Origin: Antilocapra americana
Taxonomy: Eukaryota > Chordata > Mammalia > Artiodactyla > Antilocapridae
Length of the DNA: 64,000 bases
Assembly (NCBI GenBank): GCA_007570785.1
Contig: ML664183.1
Span: 19,729,584-19,793,583 of the forward strand
Direction of reading: 5' to 3'
Shown here: positions 22,143-32,191 of the stretch, one piece after another
Position numbering within the stretch: the stretch's first letter is position 1
How the letters are laid out: each line of letters begins with the position of its first letter
The notes under the pieces: model-generated
Databases searched by the model: none
Seen by the model: the letters and a program-made list of their open reading frames with translations, nothing else
What the model was told of the DNA's origin: nothing
Translations under genes and position numbers: made by a program

Positions 22143-25100
22143 CTGCACAAAGCCAAACAGGTTTAGTTACTGCAGTTTTTCAAAGCCTTTCAATTGCTTC
22201 TATAACAACCATGAAAATAAGAACCAACATATTTTGAGTCCCAATGTGTGTCAGTGCTTGTGTAGATGATTTATATGAGTATATCAATGACATGCAGAAC
22301 ACTGGAAAATAGATGGGAAAGATTGATAGTGCGATTTATGTTAGAATCAATATTCAGAATAATGTGAAATGTTGAGCTCTTGTAAACAGAATTAAATAGT
22401 TCTGCATGTAGTCTAAAAGATCAATAAAAACAAAAGCCACTCTAAATCATTTGACTAAGAAAAAGCAACATTTGTCAGCAACGCAAATGGTTTATGTTTC
22501 TTTTTCATTTTTGTTCATCAACTCAGTATGGGACAACAGTCTATTAAAAAATTAGATGCATAAAGAAAATTTAATAAAAAAAATTAGATGCAAATTTTCT
22601 TTTCTAATGGCCTTTTCATTTAATATATCCGAATAGATAGCAGAGCAATGCTATTCAGAACTTGGCCAGAACGTTGCACTATGGAGTATAATATATCAGG
22701 AAGCAAATGATGAAATATCTTTGTAGTGATCCCTAGCCTCTTTTAGGATTCCTTCTTTGAGAATTTATTAAAATCTATATCCCTTTTCCTTTACATAATT
22801 AACATTGTCACAAAATACTGCCTGTGAAATCATGAAGTTCACAGACTACAATTAAGACACCTTTAAATTAGGGTATCAGTTATAAGGCAGCCAGGGGAAG
22901 AAGGGTAAAGGAAATCATGCCAGTTAAAGAACATGTGAAAGAATTAGAAATGTTTAGATTGGAGAATAAAAGGTCTTAGGAGACCTAAGTAATGCGATAG
23001 ACATTACCAGTGCTTACCAATATCAAGTTTGCTTCTTCTGCTGGTACACGGAGGATTGCATTTTCATGGGATTATTACAGCCAGTGGGACACGACCAGAG
23101 AAAGGGTGTGTAGTGTTTCTGAGCTGTACCACCTCATTATTGCTGTGAAGTGCCTCAGTTCTCTTTTCCCTTCCTATTTACATCGAAGAGGCAACATATT
23201 CAAGGTAGTGAGGTTAATGTTGGGGAGTTTTTGACCTGCTTTGGTCTCTTAGTAACTATGCTAACTTATAATAACCATGCAGTGTGAAATTAGTCTTGGT
23301 TGAGCTAAGCAACTGGGATTTGGGGGTTAATTTGCTTTGGTAGCATAATTTATCTTATTCAGATGACTGCTTCTACTCTTTTTTCAAAGCAACCTTATTG
23401 TGGCATAATTGATATATAAAGAACTGCACATATTTAATGTGTACATTTTGATGAGATGGCCAAAAGGCATTTTTCCCTATAATTTTAATTGTAAAGGAGA
23501 TTTCAAGATACTAGAAAATAGACATTTGTCAGACTATTTCATTGTTTTAATTTATACCAAATTTGTCCCCAGCATCATATGCTCTTATTATGCTCACTGC
23601 ATGAGGGTGGCTGTCTTCCCCTAGCTAACCTATCCTAAGACCCAGAGCTGGCATGGCTCATTGGAAAGATTGATGACTTATTGTGGGGCCACTAACTACA
23701 TCTAGGCCTTTGGCAGCATTGGCCAGTCAGTCATTGCAGGACTGGTGGAAGTGGGAGACTCTGAAGCCTTGAATTGCTTCTCTCTGGGCAGACATTGTGC
23801 CCGTGTGGCCACAGCTAAGCCCAACTCCCATTCATCATTTGGTACACTGAAATTAAAAATAAAGCACACATGATGTCTAAACAAAGGGGCTCAAAAGCAT
23901 GACATTTTCAGACATTCTGCCTTCCTCTCCCTAGTTTTGTGTATGTAGTCTACACACAGAGATGGGGCACAGCATGCTAGTGCCTTGTTTAAAACCTATA
24001 GGTAATCATCTTAATTCTGGTTGCCATGAAAACACAAAACTGTTACTTGCTACCAGAAGATCTCATGCCTCATGAAGAGGATTTCCCATGATTTTCAACA
24101 ATAATGAGGAAGAACGTTCTAATGATTAGGCTTAATGAAAAATTAAAGGACTCAATTGTCTCCTCATAGGTAGAAATATTCAAGTAGCATTTATATGAAA
24201 GACAACAAGGCATCAAGTAGGGGATTGGACTCACTGACCTCTAAATGACAGTCAAAAACTAAGAACATGTGGTGGTTTTTGCCTAAATGTCTCTAGTTCC
24301 CTTTATTTCCTCAGACACTTTTTGTCATGAGCAATAAACCAGATGTGTTTTTATTAATGCATATAAATTATGAGCACTTTTTGAAAGCTTTATAAGATGT
24401 TACTTTTCAATATAGGCTACAAGTATAAAAACCCAAATTTTAAAGATAATAGCAACTTTTGCACATAACTAGTGTATGTAAAGTTAGAGTAGAATCAAAT
24501 CATTCAGGAAAGGGTTGGTAGCATGTGCTGAGCAGCCTTTATTGAGTGGTTAGTCTATGCCAGTTTAAGGATCTCTGTATTTAACAATTTGTATGTCCAG
24601 AACATGAGTCTATGTCTCTTAATATTCAGGAGAGTAATTACTCACCAATCACCTTAAGCATCAAGGAATAATTCCACAGCTTATCCCCTACTAATCTAGA
24701 GGAGTTGCCCCAGTCTTCTGCCTCTGACCATTTTGTGCCTTGTTTTATTTGTGTTTTAAAATAAATGTGAATTCATAGCCTGGAGAAAATGAATCTCACT
24801 CTATTGAATGACATTCCCAAGGAAATGAACTTAGCATTACTGGATATTAGTTGTTGTCATTGTTATGACTTTTAAGGTAACTAATTTTGCTTCAAGATCA
24901 AATATAAAACATGCATCATTGCTTCCCAAAACAGTTTATATCTTTGTTTCTGGTATGGTAAATACCTTTTGTGATGCCATACTGAATATCTTTAACTGGG
25001 CATGTAAATTAATGTGCTCAAGTAAGAAAAAAAAATCTCTTAATGAAGCTGCTTTATGTAAGTTTTCTGTCCTTTACATTTGGAAATAATTGCAAAGGAT

Positions 25101-25850
25101 TCAGGTTATTATTTACTGGTTGAAACAAGGTAATTCTTGAGAAGCAATTAAGATATATTCTGACAGTGGGTTTATTACTATTGTGGATAAAACATAAAAA
25201 GAGAATGTTAACATCAGAAAGGAATAGCAAATATAATATAATAGTCAAAGGCATAGAATGGTCCTTAAACAAAGTTAACTGGCATTTGCTTGGTGGATTA
25301 ACCATGAGCAAGTTTCTTAACCTTTCTCAGTGCAAGTTTTCTTACCTTTCTCAGTGCAAGTTTCCTTATCAGTAAAATAGTGATATTTGTACTTCTGATA
25401 TACTAATTATATGATTACATGAGGAAATACATAAATACAAAACATGTAACAGATTGTCTAGTGTATAGTAAGTCCTTGATAAATATTAGTCTACAGTTGT
25501 TATTGTTACTGATAACTCTTATTGGGCTTGAATGTTGTTGGTGTAGGCAAGGAATTAAGACTAGCACAGGGAAGAACTTCGATGGTGAAAATTATAGGAG
25601 ATTGTGCACCAACCACCCTGGCTTCTAGTCCTTGATTTTCTGCTAACAAAAGTGGTGGTCAGCAACTACTTATCTCTTTGAGTTAAAATTAAGATGCCTG
25701 TGTATATTATGCTATATTTCTTTAAACTGAGGAATCCCCAATTTTTTTGTTATAAATTTATTTCATTTTATGTGAGCCAGCATCATGAATGTCAGAGCAT
25801 TTCAGTGCACATATTTTATAACTTTTAAATGTTGAAAACTGCAGATCATG
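22143..25850. other. unique DNA with MIR relics
   Basis: MIR-like text at about 24520-24640 ('cctttattgagtggttagtc') and 25305-25500 ('cttaacctttctcagtgc', 'tccttatcagtaaaatagtg'). The second contains a 24-bp tandem duplication of 'tctcagtgcaagttttctta' text. A nearby duplication of 'attagatgca' lies at 22548-22590. No gene recognised. Confidence 0.45.
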
Positions 25851-26546
25851 GCAATCAAATTGTCCCATTTTTTATTTTTGTTTTTGTTTCCATTACTCTA
25901 AGAGATGGATCTAAAAATGATATTGCTATGATTTATAACAGTGTCCTACCTATGTTTTCCTCTAGGAGTTTTATAGCACCGGGTCTTATATTTAGGTCTT
26001 TAATCCATTTTGAGTTTATTCTTGTATATGGTGTTAAGTAGTGTTCTAATTCATTCTTTTACATGTAGCTGTCCAGTTTTCCCAGAAGTAGTTATTGAAG
26101 AGACTGTTCTCCATCATATATTCTTGCCTCTTTTGTCATAGATTAATTGACCATAGGTACGTGGGTTTGTTTCTAGACTGTCTATCTTGTTTCATTGATC
26201 TATATCTCTGTTTTTGTGCCAGTAACATACTGTTTGGATTACTGGAACTTCATGTAATGTAGTCTAAAGTCAGGCAGACTGATTTCTCTAGCTCTGTGTT
26301 TCTGTCGAAGGATTACTTTGACTATTTGAGGTGTTTTGTATTTCCATACAAATTTAAAAATTTTTTGATCTAGTTCCTTGAAAAATATCATTGGTAATTC
26401 AATACAGATTACATAGAATCTGTAGATTGTCTTGGATATTATTTTATTTTGACAGTATTGATTCTTCTAATCTAAGAACATGGTATATCTTTCCATGTGT
26501 TTGTGTCCTCTTTTATTTCTTTCATCATCTTCTTGTAGTTTTTGGA

Positions 26547-27114
26547 GTACAATGCCGAGGTTAATAGTAAGCCTCCTGTTGCTCTGGCTAAGCCATGAGA
26601 AAATCACCATGGGAAGAGAATAAAAGCAAAGTATAGAAATAAAGCATAACCCAAATAAAAGTACATCAGGTTGATCAGTTGGGGTTGTCACGCCGTGCTA
26701 AGCTAAGGAAAAACATAGTGTGGACCTTGGAATGCAAGGTCAGTGCAAGTTCAGAACACTGTTTGTGCACACATTAAGATGTTTTCCCAAGGCATATGCG
26801 GGTCTATGACCTCCAGCTAGGTGATAGCCCTTGTACAAGAAAATAACAAAGATAGTTTAAAGTAATCAATAAAATGGGAGACATGACCGGGGACACAGGA
26901 GGCTGATTTCATTGTAGCACAATAGATACTTTTTGCTTGCCAAGACACTAAATAAAAGTGATGTGGTTCTGAGAAACAGAGCTCTTGACCCAAGAGGTGT
27001 TGAGTAAACACCTTTAAAACTTTAAAACTTTAATTCTGTCTCTATTTTCTTTTTCCCAAACTGTGCTTTGACCACTTTCAATCCCTACTTGCTGTGTTGG
27101 TTGCAGCAGTACAC
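26547..27114 (+). mobile_element. solo LTR, class II (ERVK)-like, with 6-bp TSD
   Basis: A 556-bp block (26553-27108) begins TGCCGAGG and ends GTTGCAGCA (TG...CA). It is flanked by GTACAA (26547-26552) and GTACAC (27109-27114), a 6-bp duplication with one change, as for betaretrovirus-like elements. Two AATAAA signals lie at 26868-26873 and 26951-26956 in plus orientation. No internal retroviral sequence is attached, so it is a recombination-derived solo LTR sitting in an old L1. Confidence 0.8.
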
Positions 27115-27127
27115 ATCGTTCACATCC

Positions 27128-28325
27128 TTCACTTCAGTTCAGTCGCTCAGTCATGTCCAACTCTTTGCGACCCCATGGGCTGCAGCACACCAGGCCTCCT
27201 TGTCCATCACCGACTCTCAGAGTTTACTCAAACTCATGTCCACTGAGTCGGTGATGCTATCTAAACATCTCATCCTCTGTCATCCCTGTCTCCTCCCGCC
27301 TTCAATCTTTCCCAGCATTAGGATCTTTTCAAATGAGTCAGTTCTTCACATCAAGTGGACAAAGTATTAGAGTTTCAGCCTCAGCATCAGTCCTTCCAGT
27401 GAATATTCAGGACTGATTTCCTTTAGGATTGACTGCAGTCCAAGGGACTCTCAAGAATCTTCTCCACCACAGTTCAAAAGCATCAATTCTTTGGCACTCG
27501 GCTTTTTTCACAATCCAACTCTCATATCCATACATGACTACTGGAAAAACCATAGCCTTGACTAGATGGACCTTTGTTGGCAAAGTAATGTCTCTGCTTT
27601 TTAATATGCTGTCTAGGTTGGTCATAAATTTTCTTCCAAGGAGCAAGTGTTTCTTAAGTTCATGGCTATAGTCACCGTCTGTGTGATTTTGGAGCCCCCC
27701 CCCCAAATAAAGTTTGCCACTGTTTCTACTATTTCCCCATCTATTTGCCATGAACTGATGGGACTGGATGCCATGATCTTAATTTTCTGAATGTTGAGCT
27801 TTAACCCAACTTTTTCACTCTCCACTTTCACTTTCATCAAGAGGCTCTTTAGTTCTTCTTCACTTTCTGCCATAAGGGTGTCATCTGCATATCTGAGGTT
27901 ATTGATATTTCTCCCAGAAATCTTGATTCCAGCTTGTGCTTCATCTAGCCCAATGTTGCTCATGATATACTCTGCATATAAAATAAGTAAGCAGGGTGAC
28001 AATTTACAGCCTTGACATAATCCTTTCCCAATTTGGAACCAGTCTATTGTTCCATGTCCAGTTCTAACTGTTGCTTTATGATCTGCATACAGATTTCTCA
28101 AGAGGCAGGTCAGATGATCTGGTATTCCCATCTCTTTCAGAATTTTCCAAAGTTTATTGTGATCCCCACAGTCAAAGGCTTTGGCATAGTCAATAAAGCA
28201 GAAATAGATGTTTTTCTGGCACGCTCTTGCTTTTTTGATGATCCTGTGGATGTTGGCAATTTGATCTCTCATTCTTCTGACTTTTCTAAAACCAGATTGG
28301 ACATCTGGAAGTTCATGGTTCATTA
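27128..28325 (-). mobile_element. BovB LINE (minus), 5'-truncated
   Basis: The 3' end is at 27128-27190 ('cagttcagtcgctcagtcat'). It is followed on the minus strand by C-terminal coding DNA and the RT domain, and ends at about 28325 inside the RT-upstream region. It lies 14 bp beyond the solo LTR's duplicated flank, in the same old L1. No convincing TSD was found. Confidence 0.93.
27622..28323 (-). pseudogene. BovB (RTE) reverse-transcriptase fragment
   Basis: A 233-codon open frame reads through much of the RTE reverse transcriptase: GFRKVRRMRDQIANI near the N-terminus, FIDYAKAFDC (motif A with its Asp), a QGCKLSP segment where the family has QGC.LSP (motif B), and NLRYADD (motif C catalytic Asp pair), then LKLNIQKIKIM. 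Motif C is followed by TLMAES where family copies have TTLMAES, so one codon is lost. The frame then leaves the family sequence near a C10 run at about 27697. The remainder appears in another frame at 27407-27751. Without endonuclease, intact C-terminus or promoter it is dead. Confidence 0.9.
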
Positions 28326-28902
28326 GGTAGGTTTATTCCTAGGTATTTTTTTTTTTGATGTGATGGTGAGTGAGATTTTTTTCCTTAATTTTCGTTTTTG
28401 ATCTTTCATTATTAGCATATAGATGAAATGGATTTCCATGGATTAGTTTTGTATCCTGAAACTTTGAAACATAAAAATCGTCATGATCATCTCAGTAGAT
28501 GCAGAAAAAAACTTTTGATAAAATTCAACATTCATTTATAATAAAAACTCTCCAGAAAGTGAGCATAAAGGAAACTAATCTCAAAATAATATAGGCCATA
28601 TATGACAAACCCACAGCTATCATACTTATTGGTGAGAAACTGGAAGCATCTCCTCTAAGATCAAGAACAAAGCAAGGATGTACACTCACCACTTTTATTC
28701 CTCCTAGTTTTGGAAATCCTAGCAACACAATCAGAGAAGAAAAAGAAACAAAAGGTATCTATATTGGAAAAGGAGACATAAAACTGTAGTTGTTTATGAA
28801 TGACATGATACTACACCCAGACTATCCTAAAGACACTCCAGAAACCTACAGAGTGTATCAGTGAATTTGATAAAGTTGCAAGATGCAAAATTAATCCTCA
28901 GG

Positions 28903-29724
28903 GTCATTTTACTCAGCTGTGTTTATTATGGCAGCACTCCAGGAAGTTTGTCCTGAAACTTAGAGATTTGTATTGCACAACTATTTTTAAAGAGCAAGCT
29001 GCCGTATTTTCAACAGACGGTCTGTGTTGTTGGTGATCCTGTTGCTAATAAGCGTTTACTCAGTACCCACCTTGTCTAACTGGACATTTTATATAATATC
29101 TTTTTCTTGGTGCTGGGAAAGACTGAGATCCTCAAAAGTTATATAGCTTAGACAAAGTTTCAATAACCTTATCAGTTCAGCTTTCTACTATTAGGGTTTT
29201 TGACCCCAACGGTCCTCAAAAGCCAGCATACTGTATGGGCAAAGGGACAGATAAAAGACATGCTATATAACCTGAAGTATTGGTGCTATACTCTTTCAGC
29301 TTCTGGCTGACAAGAATGAAATCTGCAAGAGGTGAGAGAAGATATAAGAGTGGTTATCACCATGTGTCATGGATAGTTATCCCTTAGTTTATGCCCTGAC
29401 GTTAGATCTTATTTCTGTCCTTCTTGTTTTACACACTACTGGGCCTTAATCTCTTACTGAGCTCTTTGAGCAAAACACTGTCATTCATCAAAAAATCATC
29501 TTGGACTTATTTGAAATCTCTTTGGCCAGTCCCAGATCCAAGAATAGACAGATGAATCTTAAGAAATTAATACTTCAGATTAGGGCTTGAATTGTTGTTT
29601 TCCTAAGTTCAGCAATAAAAAATCCCCATGAATCACCATACAATGCAATTTGTTTGGAAAACAGTGACTTATCATCATCCTTCTTTTCCTAATTATTTTG
29701 TCCATAATTACTCCCATGGAGGGG
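28903..29724. other. unique DNA, no gene seen
   Basis: Nothing recognised. CpG-poor and without long frames. Confidence 0.4.
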
Positions 29725-29765
29725 GGGAATACCTATTCCATGTCAAGCACTAAGCTTACAAGTGT
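29725..29765 (+). repeat. MIR SINE, left part (interrupted)
   Basis: 'acctattccatgtcaagcac' and 'taagcttacaagtg' match the MIR start. The rest resumes at about 32950 after the nested insertions. Confidence 0.65.
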
Positions 29766-30068
29766 TTTTTTTTTTTTTTTTACTTTATTGTGTTGGTTTT
29801 GGCATACATTGACATGAATCTGTCATGGGTATACATATGTTCCCCTTCCAGAACCCCCCTCCCTCCTCCCTCCCGATTCCCTCTCCCTGGGTCATCCAGG
29901 TACACCAGCCCCGAGCATCAAACCTGGGCTGGCGATTGATTTCACATATGATAATTAACATGTTTCAATGCCATTCTCCCATATCATCCCACCCTTGCCC
30001 TCTTCCACAGAGTCCACGAGACTGTTCTATACATCTGCGTTTCTTTTGCTGTCTCACAGGCAGGGTTC

Positions 30069-30566
30069 TGAAAGGTTGTGGACGAGATCACAACAAAGAT
30101 GCCGGGAATCTTGGCCTCCGGAAGAGAATAATTCAATCCGGGGCCAGGGACGAGGCTTGATTGCTCAGAGCTTTTGTATAATAAAGTTTTATTAAAGTAT
30201 AAAGGAGATAGGGAAAGCTTCTGACATAGGCATCAGAAGGAGGTAGAAAGAATACCCATTTGCTAGCATTAGCACTGGAGTTATATACTCTCAAATTAGT
30301 TATTACAGTGAATAAAAAGAATGTCTAGAGGTTGTAAAGACCTCACCAGACCCATTCCCATGATTTACATTTTAAGATAACAGGATTAGCCAGAAGGTTT
30401 TTTCCAGACTGTCTCCAAGCAGGATACATTATTGTTATATAATCCTAAAGAATGTAGTAGAGAGAAAAATAAGTTTGTCCTTTCTACCCCCTTGAGAATT
30501 CCAGACTCCTCTCTCCTTGGGGACCCCTAGACTTCTTATCAACCTGCATAAGAGATGACTCTCTCA
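30069..30566 (-). mobile_element. ERV LTR, left copy (minus)
   Basis: 498 bp. On the minus strand it begins TGAGAGAGTC (U3 start, inner side) and ends ACCTTTCA (U5 end, outer side). A polyadenylation signal AATAAA in minus orientation is at 30188-30193. It differs from the right copy at about 15 positions by eye, with no length change. Confidence 0.93.
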
Positions 30567-30583
30567 TTCCCCCCTTTTCTTTT
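30567..30583 (-). promoter_or_regulatory. retroviral polypurine tract, left copy
   Basis: On the minus strand it reads AAAAGAAAAGGGGGGAA directly before the left LTR's TG. This is the RNase H-resistant plus-strand primer site that normally occurs once next to the 3' LTR. Confidence 0.88.
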
Positions 30584-30590
30584 AGGAGAA

Positions 30591-30683
30591 TTATGTTGCT
30601 TAGGGAAAAGGGGCGTTGTTTTCATTCCATAACTGCTTCCATGCTGACAAGGGGCGTCGTCCCTAGATTGAGGAGGCAACATG
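30591..30683. other. spacer between inverted arms
   Basis: 93 bp. A further short stem continues the palindrome (ATGTTGC at 30593-30599 with GCAACAT at 30676-30682, offset by one base). Inside it the two halves no longer pair well. The forward right half ('gacaaggggcgtcgtcccta') looks like ERV sequence upstream of a polypurine tract. Confidence 0.7.
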
Positions 30684-30690
30684 TTCTCCT

Positions 30691-30707
30691 AAAAGAAAAG
30701 GGGGGAA
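30691..30707 (+). promoter_or_regulatory. retroviral polypurine tract, right copy
   Basis: AAAAGAAAAGGGGGGAA immediately precedes the right LTR's TGAGAGAG. It is the exact mirror of the left tract. Confidence 0.88.
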
Positions 30708-31205
30708 TGAGAGAGTCATCTCTTATGCAGGTTGATAAGAAGTCTAGGGGTCCCCAAGGAGAGAGGAGTCTGGAATTCTCAAGGGGGAAGAAAGGACAAA
30801 CTTATTTTTCTCTCTACTACATTCTTTAGGGTTATATAACAATAATGTATCCTGCTTGGAGACAGTCTGGAAAAAACCTTCTGGCTAATCCTGTTATCTT
30901 AAAATGTAAATCATGGGAATGGGTCTGGTGAGGTTTTTACAACCTCCAGACATTCTTTTGATTCACTGTAATAACTAATTTGAGAGTATATATCTCCAGT
31001 GCTAATGCTAGCAAACGGGTATTCTTTCTACCCCTTTCTGATGCCTATGTCAGAAGCTTTCCCTATCTCCTTTATACTTTAATAAAACTTTATTATACAA
31101 AAGCTCTGAGCGATCAAGCCTCATCCCTGGCCCCGGATTGAATTCTTCTCTTCCGGAGGCCAAGATGCCTGGCGTCTTTGTTGTGATCTCGTCCACAACC
31201 TTTCA
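30708..31205 (+). mobile_element. ERV LTR, right copy (plus)
   Basis: 498 bp from TGAGAGAGTC to ACCTTTCA. The AATAAA signal is at 31081-31086. The U5-like end is relatively CpG-rich for the window. Transcription from this LTR would run rightward out of the element, antisense to the host L1. Confidence 0.93.
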
Positions 31206-31223
31206 GTTCTCGTTACCATCTTT

Positions 31224-31961
31224 CTAAATTCCATATATATGCATTAGTATACTGTATTTTTGTTTTTCCTTCTGGCTTACTTCACTCTGGATAATAGGCT
31301 CCAGTTCCGTCCACCTGAGTAGAACTGATTCAAATGAATTCTTTTTAACGGCTGAGTAATATTCCATTGGGTATATGTACCACAGCTTCCTTATCCATTC
31401 ATCTGCCAGTGGGCATCTAGGTTGCTTCCATGTCCTGGCTATTGTAAATAATGCGGCGATGAACATTGAGGTACACGTGGCTCTTTCAATTCTGGTTTCC
31501 TCGGTGTGTATGCCCAGCAGTGGGATTGCTGGGTCATATGGCAGTTCTATTTTCAGTTTTTTAAGGAATCTCCACACTGTTCTCCATAGTGGCTGTACTA
31601 GTTTGCATTCCCACCAACAGTGTAAGAGGGTTCCCTTTTCTCCACATCGTCTCCAGCATTTATTGCTTGTAGACTTTTGGATGGCAGCCATTCTGACTGG
31701 TGTAAAGTTGTACCTCATTGTGGTTTTGATTTGCATTTCTCTGGTAATGAGTGATGTTGAGCATCTTTTCATGTGTCTGTTAGCCATTTTTATGTCTTCT
31801 TTGGAGAAATGTCTGTTAAGTTCTTTGGCCCACTTTTTGATTGGGCCATTTATTTTTCTAGAATGGAGCTGCAGGAGTTGCTTGTATATTTTTGAGGTTA
31901 ATTGTTTGTCCGTTGCTTCGTTTGCTATTATTTTCTCCCATTCTGAAGGCTGCCTTTTCAC
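31224..31961 (-). pseudogene. L1 ORF2p C-terminal fragment (245 codons)
   Basis: An open frame ends at the natural stop (HIYGI). It contains the cysteine-rich C-terminal motif as [18 protein letters not shown]. Upstream homologous text continues to about 32185 in the same L1. RT and endonuclease are absent through 5' truncation, and the palindromic ERV separates the ORF from its own 3' UTR and tail. Confidence 0.9.
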
Positions 31962-32191
31962 CTTGCTTATAGTTTCCTTTGTTGTGCAGAAGCTTTTAAT
32001 TTTAATTAGGTCCCATTTGTTTATTCGTGCTTTTATTTCCGATATTCTGGGAGGTGGGTCATAGAGGATCCTGCTTTGGTTTATGTCATATGTTTTGCCT
32101 ATGTTTTCCTCTAGGAGTTTTATAGATTCTGGTCTTATGATTAGATCTTTGATCCATTTTGAGTTTATTTTTGTGTATGGTGTTAGAAAGT

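Larger units (their letters stand above)
25851..28902 (-). mobile_element. old L1 ORF2 region, 5'-inverted, interrupted by an LTR and a BovB
   Basis: Minus-strand ORF2 runs 25851-26552, resumes at 27109-27127 ('acatcgttcacatccttcac') and again at 28326-28469 ('aggtttattcctaggtattt'). At about 28470 the text switches to plus-strand ORF2 ('catctcagtagatgcagaa', 'ttggtgagaaactggaagc'), which fades near 28902. The pieces read as one 5'-inverted L1 into which the solo LTR and BovB later inserted. Confidence 0.85.
30065..31209. mobile_element. palindromic endogenous-retrovirus structure: inverted LTR pair with 4-bp TSD
   Basis: Two 522-bp arms (30069-30590 and 30684-31205) are reverse complements with about 97% identity by eye and equal length. 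Each arm is LTR plus polypurine tract plus AGGAGAA-complement. They face each other across 93 bp. GTTC flanks at 30065-30068 and 31206-31209 restore the uninterrupted L1 text 'gggttctcgttacc'. The tract form (GGGGGGAA directly before TG) and the 4-bp duplication fit gammaretrovirus-like class I ERVs. No gag, pol, env or primer-binding site is present. Confidence 0.93.
29766..32191 (-). mobile_element. L1 (minus), 5'-truncated, split by an inverted-LTR element
   Basis: T-run (poly(A) on minus) at 29766, 3' UTR of the second lineage in this window ('catgaatctgtcatgggtat'), interruption at 30069-31205, then the ORF2 C-terminus continuing in register ('gttctcgttacc') to about 32185. Left flank ACAAGTG+T-run and right junction AAAGTGG+T-run are compatible with a T-rich target duplication. 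Total L1 about 1.3 kb. Confidence 0.9.

Noticed and set aside
23702..23884. 60-codon minus ORF in slightly GC-richer DNA
   Set aside because: No splice acceptor and donor pair in frame, no recognised protein.
25305..25400. short tandem repeat as a CRISPR-like array
   Set aside because: Only two 24-bp units inside a MIR, in a mammalian genome.
30069..31205. two independent solo LTRs inserted head to head
   Set aside because: Only one duplication (GTTC) is found and it flanks the outer ends. The inner ends carry polypurine tracts rather than host DNA.
31375..32064. 229-codon plus ORF
   Set aside because: Antisense shadow of L1 ORF2.
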